Shown here: piece after piece, positions 48,222 through 57,673 of the stretch
Position numbering within the stretch: position 1 is the first letter of the stretch
Layout: every line of letters begins with the position of its first letter
Source of the DNA: Halalkalibacter suaedae
GTDB taxonomy: Bacteria; Bacillota; Bacilli; Bacillales; Bacillaceae_D
DNA length: 64,000 nt
Reading direction: 5' to 3'
Assembly: GCF_017939705.1 (NCBI RefSeq)
Contig: NZ_JAGKSQ010000001.1
Location: forward strand, 496,001 to 560,000
Program-made: the position numbers and the translations under genes
The notes under the pieces: generated by a model
The model's database searches: none
Told to the model about the DNA's origin: nothing
What the model saw: only the letters and a program-made list of their open reading frames with translations

Positions 48222-49977
48222 GTATCTCACCCTCCATCTCTAGCGGAAGCTCCATCGTAACCAGTAAGCCCCCATTCGTATGATTTTCCAGCTTAAACAA
48301 GGCTTTGCCTGCATAATAAAGATTTAAGCGAGCATAGACATTTCTAAGTCCAATGTTCGAACCATAATCACCTAAATGACGATCAGCCTTCAGATGCTGA
48401 TCGATTTGTTGAAGACGCTCAACGCTTACTCCAGGTCCATTATCATGAATGGTCACGAGTAAACAACGATCACTTCTTTTACAGGTAAGGTTCACTTTTC
48501 CGATTCCATCACGTGAGTCAAACCCATGCTTAAAATAATTTTCAATAATTGGTTGCAGGATCATTTTCGGTACATGAATATCAAGTGCAGCTTCATCAAT
48601 ATCGATGACAAATTCAAGCTGATCACCAAACCGCTGTTTTTGAAGGAGCATATATGCCTTTGTATAATTGACTTCCTTTACTAACGGAACAATATCCTCC
48701 TCCATATTCATGCTATACCTCATAATCTGTGAAAGATCAGTGAGCGAAGAGTAGATTTCTGGCACCTTGCTTTTTAACGCCATCGTTCCAATCGACTGCA
48801 ATGTATTATATAAGAAATGGGGATTAACTTGTGAATGAAGCACCTTTAGCTGATTTGTTTTGTTTTCCAGCTCAAGCTTGTATTCCCTATTAATAAGTTG
48901 ATTTATCTTTTCAATCATCGACTTAAATCGGTCACCTAAAAGACCAATCTCATCATTTCCTAATGAACGAAATTGTACTTTCATATTTCCTTTTTCAACC
49001 TGCTTAATATTTTGAACAAGTACCCGGAGCGGTGACGTGATTCTAAATGAGACAAAGAAGGTAGCGAGAACGACTAGAGCTAAGCCAACAACGCCAAAAA
49101 AGATATTAATCATAACAACACTATAAGCACTCTCGTATAATGTCGTGTTCGGTATTCGCTTGACTAAGATCCAGCTTCCCGCTGCCTCAGAAACCGTATC
49201 ATAGACCATAACCCCATCAAAGGCTTGATCCGTCCAGGCAATCGTTCCACTTTCCTCTTCTGACTCTAGTAGTCTGTCCTTCCAGCCTAGCTCCTCTTGC
49301 CCATTAAACCCAATATCTGATTGATAAATAAATTGACCATCTTGATTTAATATATAGAATTCCTCGGATTCGCCGTGGTAGAGAAATCGGCTCAATTCAT
49401 TTATTTTATTTGGACGAACCTCTAAAGAAACATAGGCAAGAATTCGGTCTGATGGCACATCTCGAAAAGCACGATGAATGGTAAAACGATTGAATTCATT
49501 TAATGGCTCAATATAAAGATTCGCTGGATTTTCACTCGCTCTTTTATAGGATCGAATTTGCTTTAGGTCAACAAGCTCTGAATAGAATATAGCGGAACGT
49601 TTTGAAACCGTTAACATTTCTTGGTGCTTTACAATTGACATCGACGCCCTGTAGACACTTTCTTCGCTATATAAAAGTGAATGCATCACATTATGAACAA
49701 CCCCTCGTGAGACGTAATCCCCAATCTGATCTCTTCTAAGATAGTTCATAAACTCTGGGTTGCTATAAAACGAAAAAGTAAAATGATTTAGATCTCGCAA
49801 ATAGCTTTCCATATTAATCTTCCCCTGATAAAGAAGATTAACATTTTCCTGAATCGATTGGTCCCTTAACGATTCTTTCGTATAAAGATAAGTAACGATA
49901 ATTGACGTACCAAATGGGATGATCGTAATTAATAATAATAGGACAATTAGCTTATTTCGAATATTATTTTTAAACAC
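48199..49977 (-). CDS. Sensor histidine kinase, YesM-type
   Basis: 592-residue membrane kinase. TM1 about 10-28, an extracellular dCache-like sensor about 30-285, TM2 about 287-310, HAMP about 312-365, then the His_kinase domain with the phosphorylatable histidine in LHSQVNPHFLYNTLQSIG and an HATPase with IIENYFKHGF and DNGPGV. The start is GTG at 49977, seven bases after GGGGG. The kinase overlaps its regulator and sits directly downstream of the ABC importer, so the sugar of that importer is the likely signal. Confidence 0.91.
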   Translation of the reverse strand: MFKNNIRNKLIVLLLLITIIPFGTSIIVTYLYTKESLRDQSIQENVNLLYQGKINMESYLRDLNHFTFSFYSNPEFMNYLRRDQIGDYVSRGVVHNVMHSLLYSEESVYRASMSIVKHQEMLTVSKRSAIFYSELVDLKQIRSYKRASENPANLYIEPLNEFNRFTIHRAFRDVPSDRILAYVSLEVRPNKINELSRFLYHGESEEFYILNQDGQFIYQSDIGFNGQEELGWKDRLLESEEESGTIAWTDQAFDGVMVYDTVSEAAGSWILVKRIPNTTLYESAYSVVMINIFFGVVGLALVVLATFFVSFRITSPLRVLVQNIKQVEKGNMKVQFRSLGNDEIGLLGDRFKSMIEKINQLINREYKLELENKTNQLKVLHSQVNPHFLYNTLQSIGTMALKSKVPEIYSSLTDLSQIMRYSMNMEEDIVPLVKEVNYTKAYMLLQKQRFGDQLEFVIDIDEAALDIHVPKMILQPIIENYFKHGFDSRDGIGKVNLTCKRSDRCLLVTIHDNGPGVSVERLQQIDQHLKADRHLGDYGSNIGLRNVYARLNLYYAGKALFKLENHTNGGLLVTMELPLEMEGEIHESDYRG

Positions 49978-50146
49978 GATCATACCCCCAATCTCATACA
50001 TCTAGTATACGTCAGCAAGCTTCATCCGTATAGAAAAGGTTGATCAAAAATAGCTTCGATCATCGCCACTGTAAAAGTCCTTTTTTGCAGATTCAAGGAA
50101 GCCGCAATGGCTCCACTCGCTGCACGCCTGCTATGAGAAAGCCACC

Positions 50147-50236
50147 CATAGCAAGGCTTAAGACAATGCAGCGGTTTCGCTCATTGCTTAAAGGCCACTG
50201 CAAAAGTAAAAATCATACCTTTTGCAGTGGCCTTTT
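50147..50236. repeat. CATTGCTTAAAGGCCACT hairpin element, copy 2
   Basis: Contains CATAGCAAGGCTTAAGACAA, GCAGCGGTTTCGCTCATTGC and TTAAAGGCCACTG, closely like 13826-13870; the middle part also recurs at 20073-20092. CAATGCAGCG and CGCTCATTG form a hairpin. Confidence 0.6.
50189..50236 (-). terminator. Terminator of the first sugar ABC operon
   Basis: 17-bp perfect stem AAAGGCCACTGCAAAAG/CTTTTGCAGTGGCCTTT, about 20 bp after the binding-protein stop. It probably separates the importer from the two-component genes. Confidence 0.8.
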
Positions 50237-50256
50237 CTGATCAACCTTTCTCACTG

Positions 50257-51567
50257 TTATTTTAAATTATCCCATGTTGCTTGGAATTTCTCTAAAACTT
50301 CTTCGTATTCAATTTGACCTGCAACGTATTCTTGAATAGCTGCTGCAAAATCTTGGTTTGCTCCATCAGGCCATCTGAACCATGTCCATGGAATTGTCTT
50401 ATCCTCAACAGAGTACTCTAAAATCGACTCTCCCAAAGCTCCTAAGCCAGTAGGTTCGATATTATCAAATGCCGGAATGAAGGCAAATTCCTCTGTCATA
50501 TAACGCTGTCCTGTTTCAGATGAAACCATCCAATCTAGTAATAGCTTCGCTTCTTCAAGATTTTCAGAGTTTTTGTTTAATGCCCAGTTATTCGGTACTC
50601 CAACTGGAATACGGTTTGCACCTTCAGCATCATTAATTGGAATTGGCAGGAACGCCATATTCATTTCTGGATTGATTTCATAGATCATGTTTTCAGTCCA
50701 GTTTCCTTGTTGAAGCATTGCTGTCTCACCAGATGCAAATAACGTAACTTGCGTGTTGTAGTCTGTAGTTAAAGGATTTGGATTACCATATTTAATTTCC
50801 GTATCAATTAAAGTCTGGAATTCTTCAAACTGCTTGTTGCCAATAAATGATTCAGTACCAGCACTTAATCCTTCAATGAACGCAACCGGATCTTCTTGTT
50901 GAGCAAAAGGAATGTTCAATAAATGCTGTCCAATAACCCACCATTCAGCATAGCCAGCAGCAAATGCTGTAATGCCATTTTCCTCAAGCTTCTTAACTGC
51001 GTCTTGTAATTCACTCATATTCGTTGGCGGCTCTGTAATCCCCGCTTTTTCAAACAAATCTTTATTATAAACAAAACCATAGCCTTCAAGATTTACAGGC
51101 ATACCATATAGTTTGCCGTCCTCATCTGTCATTGGTACTTTACCAATTGGTAAAAGGTTTTCAACCCATGGCTCTTCAGAAAGATCTGCTAAATGCTCTT
51201 TCCATAGACCTAATTCATTAAAACCACCATTATTGAAAATATCAGGTTTTTCACCAGAAGCAAATTTCGCTTTTAATGCAGCACCGTAATCTGCTCCACC
51301 ACCAACTGTTTCTAAATTCACTTTAATATTTGGATGCTCTGCTTCAAATTCTTTTAACATTTCTTGAAGCTGATCTGCAATTTCGACTTTAAATTGAAAG
51401 AAATTCAATGTGACTACTTCCTCGTCACCTGATGCAGCATCTGTCGTCTCTTCACCAGTATCAACTTCTTCATCCGTTTCTGTGCCACCGGTATCATCGG
51501 ACGAACACGCCGCTACAATCGTAACAGCAAAAACCATTGTTAAGAAAAGAAAGAATAAACGTTTCAT
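50257..51567 (-). CDS. Sugar ABC transporter substrate-binding lipoprotein
   Basis: 436-residue family 1 solute-binding protein. Lipobox IVAAC with C21, an acidic Thr/Glu linker (22-52), then the mature domain with typical FASGEKPDIFNNGGF, LDWMVSSETGQRYM and C-terminal WDNLK. It lies after the two permease genes, an order opposite to many operons. It captures an unidentified sugar or oligosaccharide for the adjacent permeases. Confidence 0.92.
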   Translation of the reverse strand: MKRLFFLFLTMVFAVTIVAACSSDDTGGTETDEEVDTGEETTDAASGDEEVVTLNFFQFKVEIADQLQEMLKEFEAEHPNIKVNLETVGGGADYGAALKAKFASGEKPDIFNNGGFNELGLWKEHLADLSEEPWVENLLPIGKVPMTDEDGKLYGMPVNLEGYGFVYNKDLFEKAGITEPPTNMSELQDAVKKLEENGITAFAAGYAEWWVIGQHLLNIPFAQQEDPVAFIEGLSAGTESFIGNKQFEEFQTLIDTEIKYGNPNPLTTDYNTQVTLFASGETAMLQQGNWTENMIYEINPEMNMAFLPIPINDAEGANRIPVGVPNNWALNKNSENLEEAKLLLDWMVSSETGQRYMTEEFAFIPAFDNIEPTGLGALGESILEYSVEDKTIPWTWFRWPDGANQDFAAAIQEYVAGQIEYEEVLEKFQATWDNLK

Positions 51568-51659
51568 TGCAATTGCCTCCTCATATCCCCTAATTTTATC
51601 TTACTATATTTATTTTTGTAGCATGAAAGCTACAAAATGGTTAACAAATTTGGTACGTG

Positions 51660-52487
51660 CTATTTAATCGATCCTGCAGCAATTCCTTTAATAATATGCT
51701 TCTGCAGAAATAGGAAGAAAATAACGATTGGCGTAATCCCAAGGACAAGCGCTGCCAGACCCATATCCCACTGCTTCGTATATTGTGCAAAAAACGAGCT
51801 CGTCGCGAGTGGAATCGTTCGTAATGATGCATCCTGAAGTACTAGTAGTGGCAGGAGATAATCATTCCAAATCCAGAGCGTGTTCAGTATGACAACGGTT
51901 ACAGTTATCGGCTTTAATAATGGAAACACAATTCTCCAAAAGACACCAAACTGTGTACACCCATCAATCCGAGCTGATTCCTCGACTTCCACTGGCACTG
52001 TCTTAACAAAGCCATGAAAAAGGAAGAGAGAAAGCGGAACACCAAAACCAAAATACATGATGATAATACCTGGAATGCTGTTCATGATCCCTAGCATTCC
52101 ACCAAGTTTCACAAGTGGAATCATGACCGTCTGGAACGGAATTACCATTGCTGCAACGAAGCAGATAAAAAGAATCTTGCTGAAGTTCCCTGGTGTACGA
52201 ACCATCTTCCAAGCAGCCATTGAGCTAATAACAACAAGCCCTATATTACTTAATGCCGTAATAATAAAGGAATTCCAAAATGCCTTCGGAAATTCTAAGA
52301 TTTCCCACACCTTGACATAGTTAGAAAACAACCATTCAGTCGGCAGTGCTGCAGCATCCATTAAGATTTCAGAGAAACTCTTTAAGGAGTTTGCAATGAC
52401 AAAGTAAAATGGAACAAGAAACAGAATAGCTAGCAAGATGGCAAATATCTCTAAAACAAAGGTTCGTTTCGTATATTTTTTTCTCAT
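51660..52487 (-). CDS. Sugar ABC transporter permease (AraQ/MalG type)
   Basis: 275-residue CUT1 permease with six helices. The cytoplasmic EAA loop, which docks the ATPase, reads EVEESARIDGCTQFGVFWRI. Overlaps the upstream permease by one base (TAATG). The gene ends in the MalG-like IIKGIAAGSIK. No ATPase gene is nearby; a shared MsmX-type ATPase is likely. Confidence 0.92.
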   Translation of the reverse strand: MRKKYTKRTFVLEIFAILLAILFLVPFYFVIANSLKSFSEILMDAAALPTEWLFSNYVKVWEILEFPKAFWNSFIITALSNIGLVVISSMAAWKMVRTPGNFSKILFICFVAAMVIPFQTVMIPLVKLGGMLGIMNSIPGIIIMYFGFGVPLSLFLFHGFVKTVPVEVEESARIDGCTQFGVFWRIVFPLLKPITVTVVILNTLWIWNDYLLPLLVLQDASLRTIPLATSSFFAQYTKQWDMGLAALVLGITPIVIFFLFLQKHIIKGIAAGSIK

Positions 52488-53425
52488 TATGCTTCAACCT
52501 CCCTTTTCTTCGTAAACATCACTTGGAGGGTCGTAAAGATTGCTACGACTAAGAAGAATAAGATCGACTTAGCTGAGCCTAGCCCGTAATTATTGTTCGT
52601 AAAGGCTTCCTGATAAATATTAATGGCAACAGATTGGGTCGAATTAAACGGCCCACCTCCAGTTAATGAAAGATTCAAATCAAAAATCTTGAAGGCCATC
52701 GAAATCGTTAAGAAGAAACAAATCGTGAACGCCGGTAATATCAATGGAATAATCATTTTTGTTAACAACGTAAATGCGTTGGCTCCATCAATTCTCGCTG
52801 CCTCTAGCAACGATGTATCGACACCCTGTAATGCCGCAACATAAATGACCATCATATATCCACTAATCTGCCAAGCGAAAACAATAACAATTCCCCAAAA
52901 TGCTGTATTCGCATCTCCAAGCCATGCTTGCTGGAAGAAGGCAATTCCTGTTATCTCACCTATTGCCGCAAATCCTCTAACGAAGATAAACTGCCAGATG
53001 AACCCGAGTAACAAGCCACCAATCACATTCGGAATAAAGAAAGCCGTTCGCAAAAGATTTCTCGTTTTCAGAGCTGAGTTTAATAGTAATGCAAAGGAAA
53101 ATCCGATAATATTGCTAATTGCTACAGCCGCAAACATAAATTTCGTTGTAAATAAGAAGGAATCAAAGAATTTCTCATCATCTGTGAAAATCTTTTTATA
53201 ATTATCTAGTCCAACCCATTCAATTGTTGAACTAATCCCATTCCAGGATGTAAAGGAATAATACACACCCATAACAAACGGAATAATTTGAATGAGAATA
53301 AAAAAGAAAAGGGCTGGCCCGACAAAGCCGGCATAGGACAAAATCTTCTTCATTTTCGCCTTCGTTCGTGTCTCATGCTTCGTCTTTGTGACCGTTGTTA
53401 CTTTTGTCGTTTCAAGTCTACTCAC
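52487..53425 (-). CDS. Sugar ABC transporter permease (AraP/MalF type)
   Basis: 312-residue CUT1 permease with six helices after a basic Thr/Lys-rich N-terminus (1-27). EAA loop SLLEAARIDGANAFTLLTKM. The start is GTG at 53425. First gene of permease-permease-binding protein. A perfect cre site lies about 20 bp upstream, between a TATAAT box and the start, so glucose repression through CcpA is expected. Confidence 0.92.
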   Translation of the reverse strand: MSRLETTKVTTVTKTKHETRTKAKMKKILSYAGFVGPALFFFILIQIIPFVMGVYYSFTSWNGISSTIEWVGLDNYKKIFTDDEKFFDSFLFTTKFMFAAVAISNIIGFSFALLLNSALKTRNLLRTAFFIPNVIGGLLLGFIWQFIFVRGFAAIGEITGIAFFQQAWLGDANTAFWGIVIVFAWQISGYMMVIYVAALQGVDTSLLEAARIDGANAFTLLTKMIIPLILPAFTICFFLTISMAFKIFDLNLSLTGGGPFNSTQSVAINIYQEAFTNNNYGLGSAKSILFFLVVAIFTTLQVMFTKKREVEA

Positions 53426-53445
53426 GTTGTGTTCACCACCCTGTT

Positions 53446-53459
53446 TGTAATCGCTTTCA
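53446..53459. promoter_or_regulatory. cre site of the ABC operon
   Basis: TGTAATCGCTTTCA matches the CcpA-site consensus TGWNANCGNTNWCA at all 14 positions. It lies just downstream of a -10-like TATAAT (minus strand), a position suited to roadblock or repression. Confidence 0.75.
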
Positions 53460-53526
53460 TAAACTTATTATAAAGGGCTTCAACATCAATAAACACCGAC
53501 TCAATTGACTAAAAAGGTACACTCTC

Positions 53527-53565
53527 GTGACCAACAAAATCGACTCAGTCGCTTTTGTTGGTCAC
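53527..53565. repeat. Long perfect hairpin upstream of the ABC operon
   Basis: GTGACCAACAAAA (53527-53539) pairs with TTTTGTTGGTCAC (53553-53565), and the inside CGACT/AGTCG pairs too, giving about 18 bp of nearly continuous stem. No T tract follows on either strand. Confidence 0.7.
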
Positions 53566-53623
53566 TGGAGTGGTTCCATTGCTTTAAAGCCTACTGCTGA
53601 AACGGTCATGTATAAATAAAAAA

Positions 53624-53649
53624 AACCAAAAAGTGCACACTTTTTGGTT
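53624..53649. terminator. Bidirectional terminator
   Basis: 12-bp perfect stem AACCAAAAAGTG/CACTTTTTGGTT with a 2-base gap in the centre, and T tracts on both strands. It may end the chemoreceptor transcript (minus strand). Confidence 0.75.
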
Positions 53650-53764
53650 CTTTTATCTAATGATGTTTTAACTGCAGAAAGACAGAGAATTCGGCTTGCA
53701 TCCAATGCAAGTAAACCTGAATAGGACCCGCTATCCCCCTGCTCTTAACCTCTCAAATTTTCTT

Positions 53765-53946
53765 TACGGACATCTATTCCGTTAATCAGCATAAAAAACA
53801 AAAAATCAGGAGGTTACGGACATTTAATCCGTTATTTAGTGATATAACCGTCAATTTTCAAAGATTTATATGAAATAACGGATCATATGTCCGCAAAAAA
53901 TGAAAATAGGAGCTTTTTTCGAAAATAACGGATCATATGTCCGTTA
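53765..53946. repeat. ACGGACAT dispersed element, copy 2
   Basis: Forward motifs TACGGACATCTATTCCGTTA (53765) and TTACGGACATTTAATCCG (from 53814), then reverse motifs AAATAACGGATCATATGTCC (53873-53892 and 53932-53942 region). The same layout and spacing order is seen at 6866-7052. Confidence 0.8.
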
Positions 53947-54034
53947 AAACCCTGACATGCACCTCAGGCATCAAGCATCACAGCTATTACCATTTGCTCA
54001 AATCACTCTCACACCACCTGATTCCACACACTAA

Positions 54035-55837
54035 CTAACCAACAAAACGCTCCTCTTGGTTTTGTAGCTTAACAGCAAGTGCTGAAAGCTGTTCAACTGA
54101 ACGTTGGAGTGTTTCAGTTGCATGGATTTGCGATTCTGAGATTTGTTTAATTGAAGATATACTATCCTCACTAACATTGGCTTGCTCTGCTAGTACATTA
54201 ATTGAGCTAACAATTTCTAGCGTTCCACTTGAGATCTCTTCCATCGTGCTCGTCACCTCAAATACTTGTGTACGCATTTTTTCACTTTGTGAGGACACTT
54301 CTTTAAACTGACTTGACGTTGTTTGTGAAAGATCCTTCGTTTGTTGGATTGATTGATAGAGCTCATTAAAGCCATCAAGTGAACTTGTGACATTCTCAGT
54401 GATTTGCTTTAATTGCTTAGCAATTTCATCAGAGAAGGCGTTCGTCTGCTGTGATAGCTTTTGAACCTCTTCTGCGACGACTTTAAAGCCATTCCCATGC
54501 ACTCCCGCACGAGCCGCTTCAATAGAGGCATTGATCGCAAGTAGATTCGTTTGACTTGAAATGCTGAAAATATGCTTCATAAACCCTTGAATCACACTCG
54601 TATTTTCTTTGACGCTCTCAAGCTGTTTTTGGAAGAAGTCCATTAAAGTTGATACATGATCAATGTTTTGTTCTGTTTGATCAATATAATCGGTTCCTTT
54701 AGTGGCATGGGCATTCATTGTCTCCATACCCTTCTTTAATTCCTCTAACGAGTGATGAATCTCAACCGTACTTGCCGATGATTGCTCTGTTACCGCTGAA
54801 ATCGACATCGCATTTTGCTGTTGAATTTGAACGAGTTCCTGCTGCCTCAAAACAACCTCTTCCATTTCAACATTCTTCTGACCTAATTGCTCTCGTTCAC
54901 TCCCAATTTCCTTAGCGGCTTCGATGATTTCATGACTAATCAATTTGGTTTCAGTTAGATTCTCCTCGATTTTCACCCTCATTTTTTCTAAAGAGGTTTG
55001 CAACTCGCCAATTTCATCAAAGCGTGTTGTTTTTCTCGATTCAGAAAACTCACCTTTTTCATATTGCTTCATTTGTGACTTTAGCTGTGACACACCCTTG
55101 TTTAAATCACGGGCAAAGACAATCATGAAAACAGCTGGAATTGCTAGTAAAAGAATAATCAACATCAGTGTTCTTGACGTACTCAAGTTCAGTGTCTCTG
55201 TCACTTCTGAATTATTCGCTTCGGTAATTTCTCTTAAATGAAGAGTTATATTTTCATCGATTCTTGATAAATGTGATTCAATTGGCGTTATGACTGGTGA
55301 AATACTCCCAGTAACAAGCTCGTCCCAATTTGACTGATAGCTTAGAAAATAATCTTGATGTAGCTGCTGCAATGTTTCTCGCGACTCCTCGATTTGAGCG
55401 ATGTAGGGTTCTAAGCCCTCATCATTTAGAAAGTTCTTCGCTCCCTCCCAATTGGAGGCGTTTTCAAAAATACGAGTAATGTTTTTGCTCTTCTGATCTG
55501 AATACCCTGTTGCCATCATATCGTATTGGATGGAAATCACACGTTGTAAATCATTCATCACAAGACGGTACTCCTCTTCAATCGCTATGTACTCATTGGC
55601 CTGATTAATCGTTGTGTCAATTTTGTTATTAATAGAAAATAAATAGAAAATGGCAATAATCGATACAACTACTAATAAACTGATCATCAGACTCATTTTT
55701 CTCAAAGTCGTACCTAAAAGGAGCTTCTTCCATTTAAATGACTTCTCTAGATTAGTATTCTCTTTGCTTTTTGACCTTTTAACTCGCATCGGAATGGCTA
55801 ATTTCCTTCGTTCCTTCTTCCCCTTACTTCCCCACAT
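54035..55837 (-). CDS. Methyl-accepting chemotaxis protein
   Basis: 600-residue chemoreceptor. A long basic cytoplasmic N-terminus (1-47), TM1 about 48-68, four-helix-bundle sensor about 70-220, TM2 about 223-242, HAMP about 245-300, and the signalling domain whose hairpin tip reads [20 protein letters not shown]. The start is the ATG at 55837, eight bases after GAGAGGGG. The ligand is unknown; its place between two sugar loci hints at a role in sugar taxis, but this is only context. Confidence 0.92.
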   Translation of the reverse strand: MWGSKGKKERRKLAIPMRVKRSKSKENTNLEKSFKWKKLLLGTTLRKMSLMISLLVVVSIIAIFYLFSINNKIDTTINQANEYIAIEEEYRLVMNDLQRVISIQYDMMATGYSDQKSKNITRIFENASNWEGAKNFLNDEGLEPYIAQIEESRETLQQLHQDYFLSYQSNWDELVTGSISPVITPIESHLSRIDENITLHLREITEANNSEVTETLNLSTSRTLMLIILLLAIPAVFMIVFARDLNKGVSQLKSQMKQYEKGEFSESRKTTRFDEIGELQTSLEKMRVKIEENLTETKLISHEIIEAAKEIGSEREQLGQKNVEMEEVVLRQQELVQIQQQNAMSISAVTEQSSASTVEIHHSLEELKKGMETMNAHATKGTDYIDQTEQNIDHVSTLMDFFQKQLESVKENTSVIQGFMKHIFSISSQTNLLAINASIEAARAGVHGNGFKVVAEEVQKLSQQTNAFSDEIAKQLKQITENVTSSLDGFNELYQSIQQTKDLSQTTSSQFKEVSSQSEKMRTQVFEVTSTMEEISSGTLEIVSSINVLAEQANVSEDSISSIKQISESQIHATETLQRSVEQLSALAVKLQNQEERFVG

Positions 55838-55874
55838 GTCTCTAACCCCTCTCAATCAATATGCACATATACAC

Positions 55875-55928
55875 AATAAACCACAGCTACTCCGCTACCA
55901 TTCTTCCTGCAGTTAGCTGCGGTTTATT
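55875..55928 (-). terminator. Hairpin/terminator of the alpha-glucosidase gene
   Basis: 14-bp arms AATAAACCACAGCT and AGCTGCGGTTTATT (one mismatch), a 26-base loop, 22 bp after the stop. T tract is poor, so confidence is moderate. Confidence 0.55.
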
Positions 55929-55949
55929 GAGATAGATTTAGTTGCTGTA

Positions 55950-57611
55950 TTACTTTACTTTGTACACTCTTGCTTCAAAAGGTTTTAACGTCCACTCACT
56001 CGCTGATTCCACTTCGTCCACTTGATAGTTGTTTAATAGTAGCTCACTATTTTCAACAAAGGCAGGAACAGTGATTTCTGTTTCCTCAGCAAATAAATTA
56101 GCAATGATCAGCATTTTTTCATTACCGTCTGTTCTCGTATATGCGTAAACCTTTTCATGGTTTTCTAGAATAAGCTCATAGCTACCATATACTAGCACTG
56201 GGTTTTCTTTTCTTAATTTGATCATTTTCTTATAGTAATGATAGATAGAATCCGGGTCTGCCATTGACTCTTCAACATTAATGTCTGTGTAGTTAGGGTT
56301 TGTCTTTAACCAAGGGGTGCCAGTTGTGAAGCCAGCATTGGCTTCTGTGTTCCACTGCATTGGCGTTCTTGAGTTATCACGACCATTTTTCCAGATGACT
56401 GCCATCACTTCTTCATGAGTCTTGCCTTCCTCAAGTTCGTTGCGGTAAAGGTTCTTAATTGCAACATCATTGTAGTCCTCGATCGAATCGAATTGAACAT
56501 TTGTCATCCCGATCTCTTGACCCTGATAAATAAATGGTGTTCCTTGCATGAGGAAATACATCGTTGCAAGAGCTTTTGCCGATGCATCTCGGTACTCTTC
56601 ACTATTACCCCATGTCGAAACAGAGCGTGGCTGATCATGGTTTTCTAAAAACAAAGCGTTCCAGCCCATGCCATCTAGCCCTTCCTGCCATTTCGTAAAC
56701 GTTTCTTTTAATGCGGCAAGATCTAGGCCACCTTCTGCACTTTTCCCCCAAAGGTCTAAATGCTCAAATTGAAAGATCATATTGAAACAGCCGTCTTTTT
56801 CGCCAACCCAGTCCTCTGCCTGTTCAAGCTTGACGCCATTGGCTTCACCAACAGTCATGATGTCATACTTATCAAAGGTCTCACGTTTAAGCTCCTCAAG
56901 AAAGACGTGAATTCCTTCACGATTCATATGACCTTCAAATGATGGTACATACTTCTTCTTATCTGGGTTAGGCATATCAGGAAAACCAGGAACCTTTTTA
57001 ATATGCGAGATTGCATCAACACGGAAACCATCGATTCCTTTGTCTAGCCACCAATTAATCATTTCATATAGATCTGCTCGTACTGCAGGGTTTTCCCAGT
57101 TCAGATCTGGTTGTTTACGAGAAAAGACATGCATGAAGTACTCCGCTGTTTCTTCATCATATTCCCAAGCAGAACCACCGAAAATTGATTCCCAGTTGTT
57201 TGGCTCCTTACCGTTCTTACCTGGATCCCAAATATAGTAATCACGATATGGGTTATCCTTAGACGCTCTTGATTCAATAAACCAAGGGTGCTCATCAGAC
57301 GTATGATTAATAACTAGATCAAGAATTAGTTTCATTCCACGTTGATGGACTTCCTCTAAAAGCAGGTCAAAATCAGCCATCGTTCCGAAATCTTCCATAA
57401 TTCCTTTGTAGTCACTAATATCGTAACCGTTATCATCATTTGGCGAGCTATAGATAGGACAGATCCAAATCACATCAATCCCTAAGTTCTTTAAGTAATC
57501 TAATTTCGAGATAATCCCCTGAATATCACCGATCCCGTCACCATTTGAATCCATAAAACTGCGCGGATATATTTGATAAGCGATCGCTTCTTTCCACCAC
57601 TTCTTCTCCAT
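55950..57611 (-). CDS. malL: Alpha-glucosidase, GH13 (MalL/oligo-1,6-glucosidase type)
   Basis: 553-residue cytoplasmic GH13 enzyme. Regions I-IV are intact: DLVINHTSDEHPWF, GFRVDAISHI (nucleophile Asp, about residue 199), TVGEANGV (acid/base Glu, about 255) and LENHDQPR. N-terminus WWKEAIAYQIYPRSFMDSNG and a calcium-site DSNGDGIGD are typical of oligo-1,6-glucosidase. In the TVGEANGV motif a Val just after region II-type glutamate suggests alpha-1,4 or mixed specificity, but this cannot be settled. ATG at 57611, seven bases after AAGGAGG. The operator-promoter at 57636-57673 precedes it. Confidence 0.93.
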   Translation of the reverse strand: MEKKWWKEAIAYQIYPRSFMDSNGDGIGDIQGIISKLDYLKNLGIDVIWICPIYSSPNDDNGYDISDYKGIMEDFGTMADFDLLLEEVHQRGMKLILDLVINHTSDEHPWFIESRASKDNPYRDYYIWDPGKNGKEPNNWESIFGGSAWEYDEETAEYFMHVFSRKQPDLNWENPAVRADLYEMINWWLDKGIDGFRVDAISHIKKVPGFPDMPNPDKKKYVPSFEGHMNREGIHVFLEELKRETFDKYDIMTVGEANGVKLEQAEDWVGEKDGCFNMIFQFEHLDLWGKSAEGGLDLAALKETFTKWQEGLDGMGWNALFLENHDQPRSVSTWGNSEEYRDASAKALATMYFLMQGTPFIYQGQEIGMTNVQFDSIEDYNDVAIKNLYRNELEEGKTHEEVMAVIWKNGRDNSRTPMQWNTEANAGFTTGTPWLKTNPNYTDINVEESMADPDSIYHYYKKMIKLRKENPVLVYGSYELILENHEKVYAYTRTDGNEKMLIIANLFAEETEITVPAFVENSELLLNNYQVDEVESASEWTLKPFEARVYKVK

Positions 57612-57635
57612 GTAACATCCTCCTTGTCTCTTATA

Positions 57636-57664
57636 AAAATAGCATAATTTCGCCATTTGTGCAA
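57636..57664 (-). promoter_or_regulatory. SigmaA promoter of malL
   Basis: On the minus strand TTGCAC (57664-57659), 17-bp spacer, TATTTT (57641-57636), giving a short leader of about 18 bases. The -35 lies in the operator at 57660-57673. Confidence 0.65.
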
Positions 57665-57673
57665 TCGCTTGCA
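57660..57673. promoter_or_regulatory. MalR-type operator at malL
   Basis: TGCAATCGCTTGCA, a palindrome TGCAA-nCGn-TTGCA overlapping the -35. The same string ATTTGTGCAAnCGCTTG occurs at the nplT promoter (63345-63361). Confidence 0.7.

Larger units (their letters stand above)
53426..54034. other. Intergenic region between the ABC operon and the chemoreceptor gene
   Basis: 609 bp. It holds a cre site (53446-53459), a -10-like TATAAT on the minus strand (about 53469-53474), a long hairpin (53527-53565), a bidirectional terminator (53624-53649) and copy 2 of the ACGGACAT element (53765-53946). No gene was found. Confidence 0.75.
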
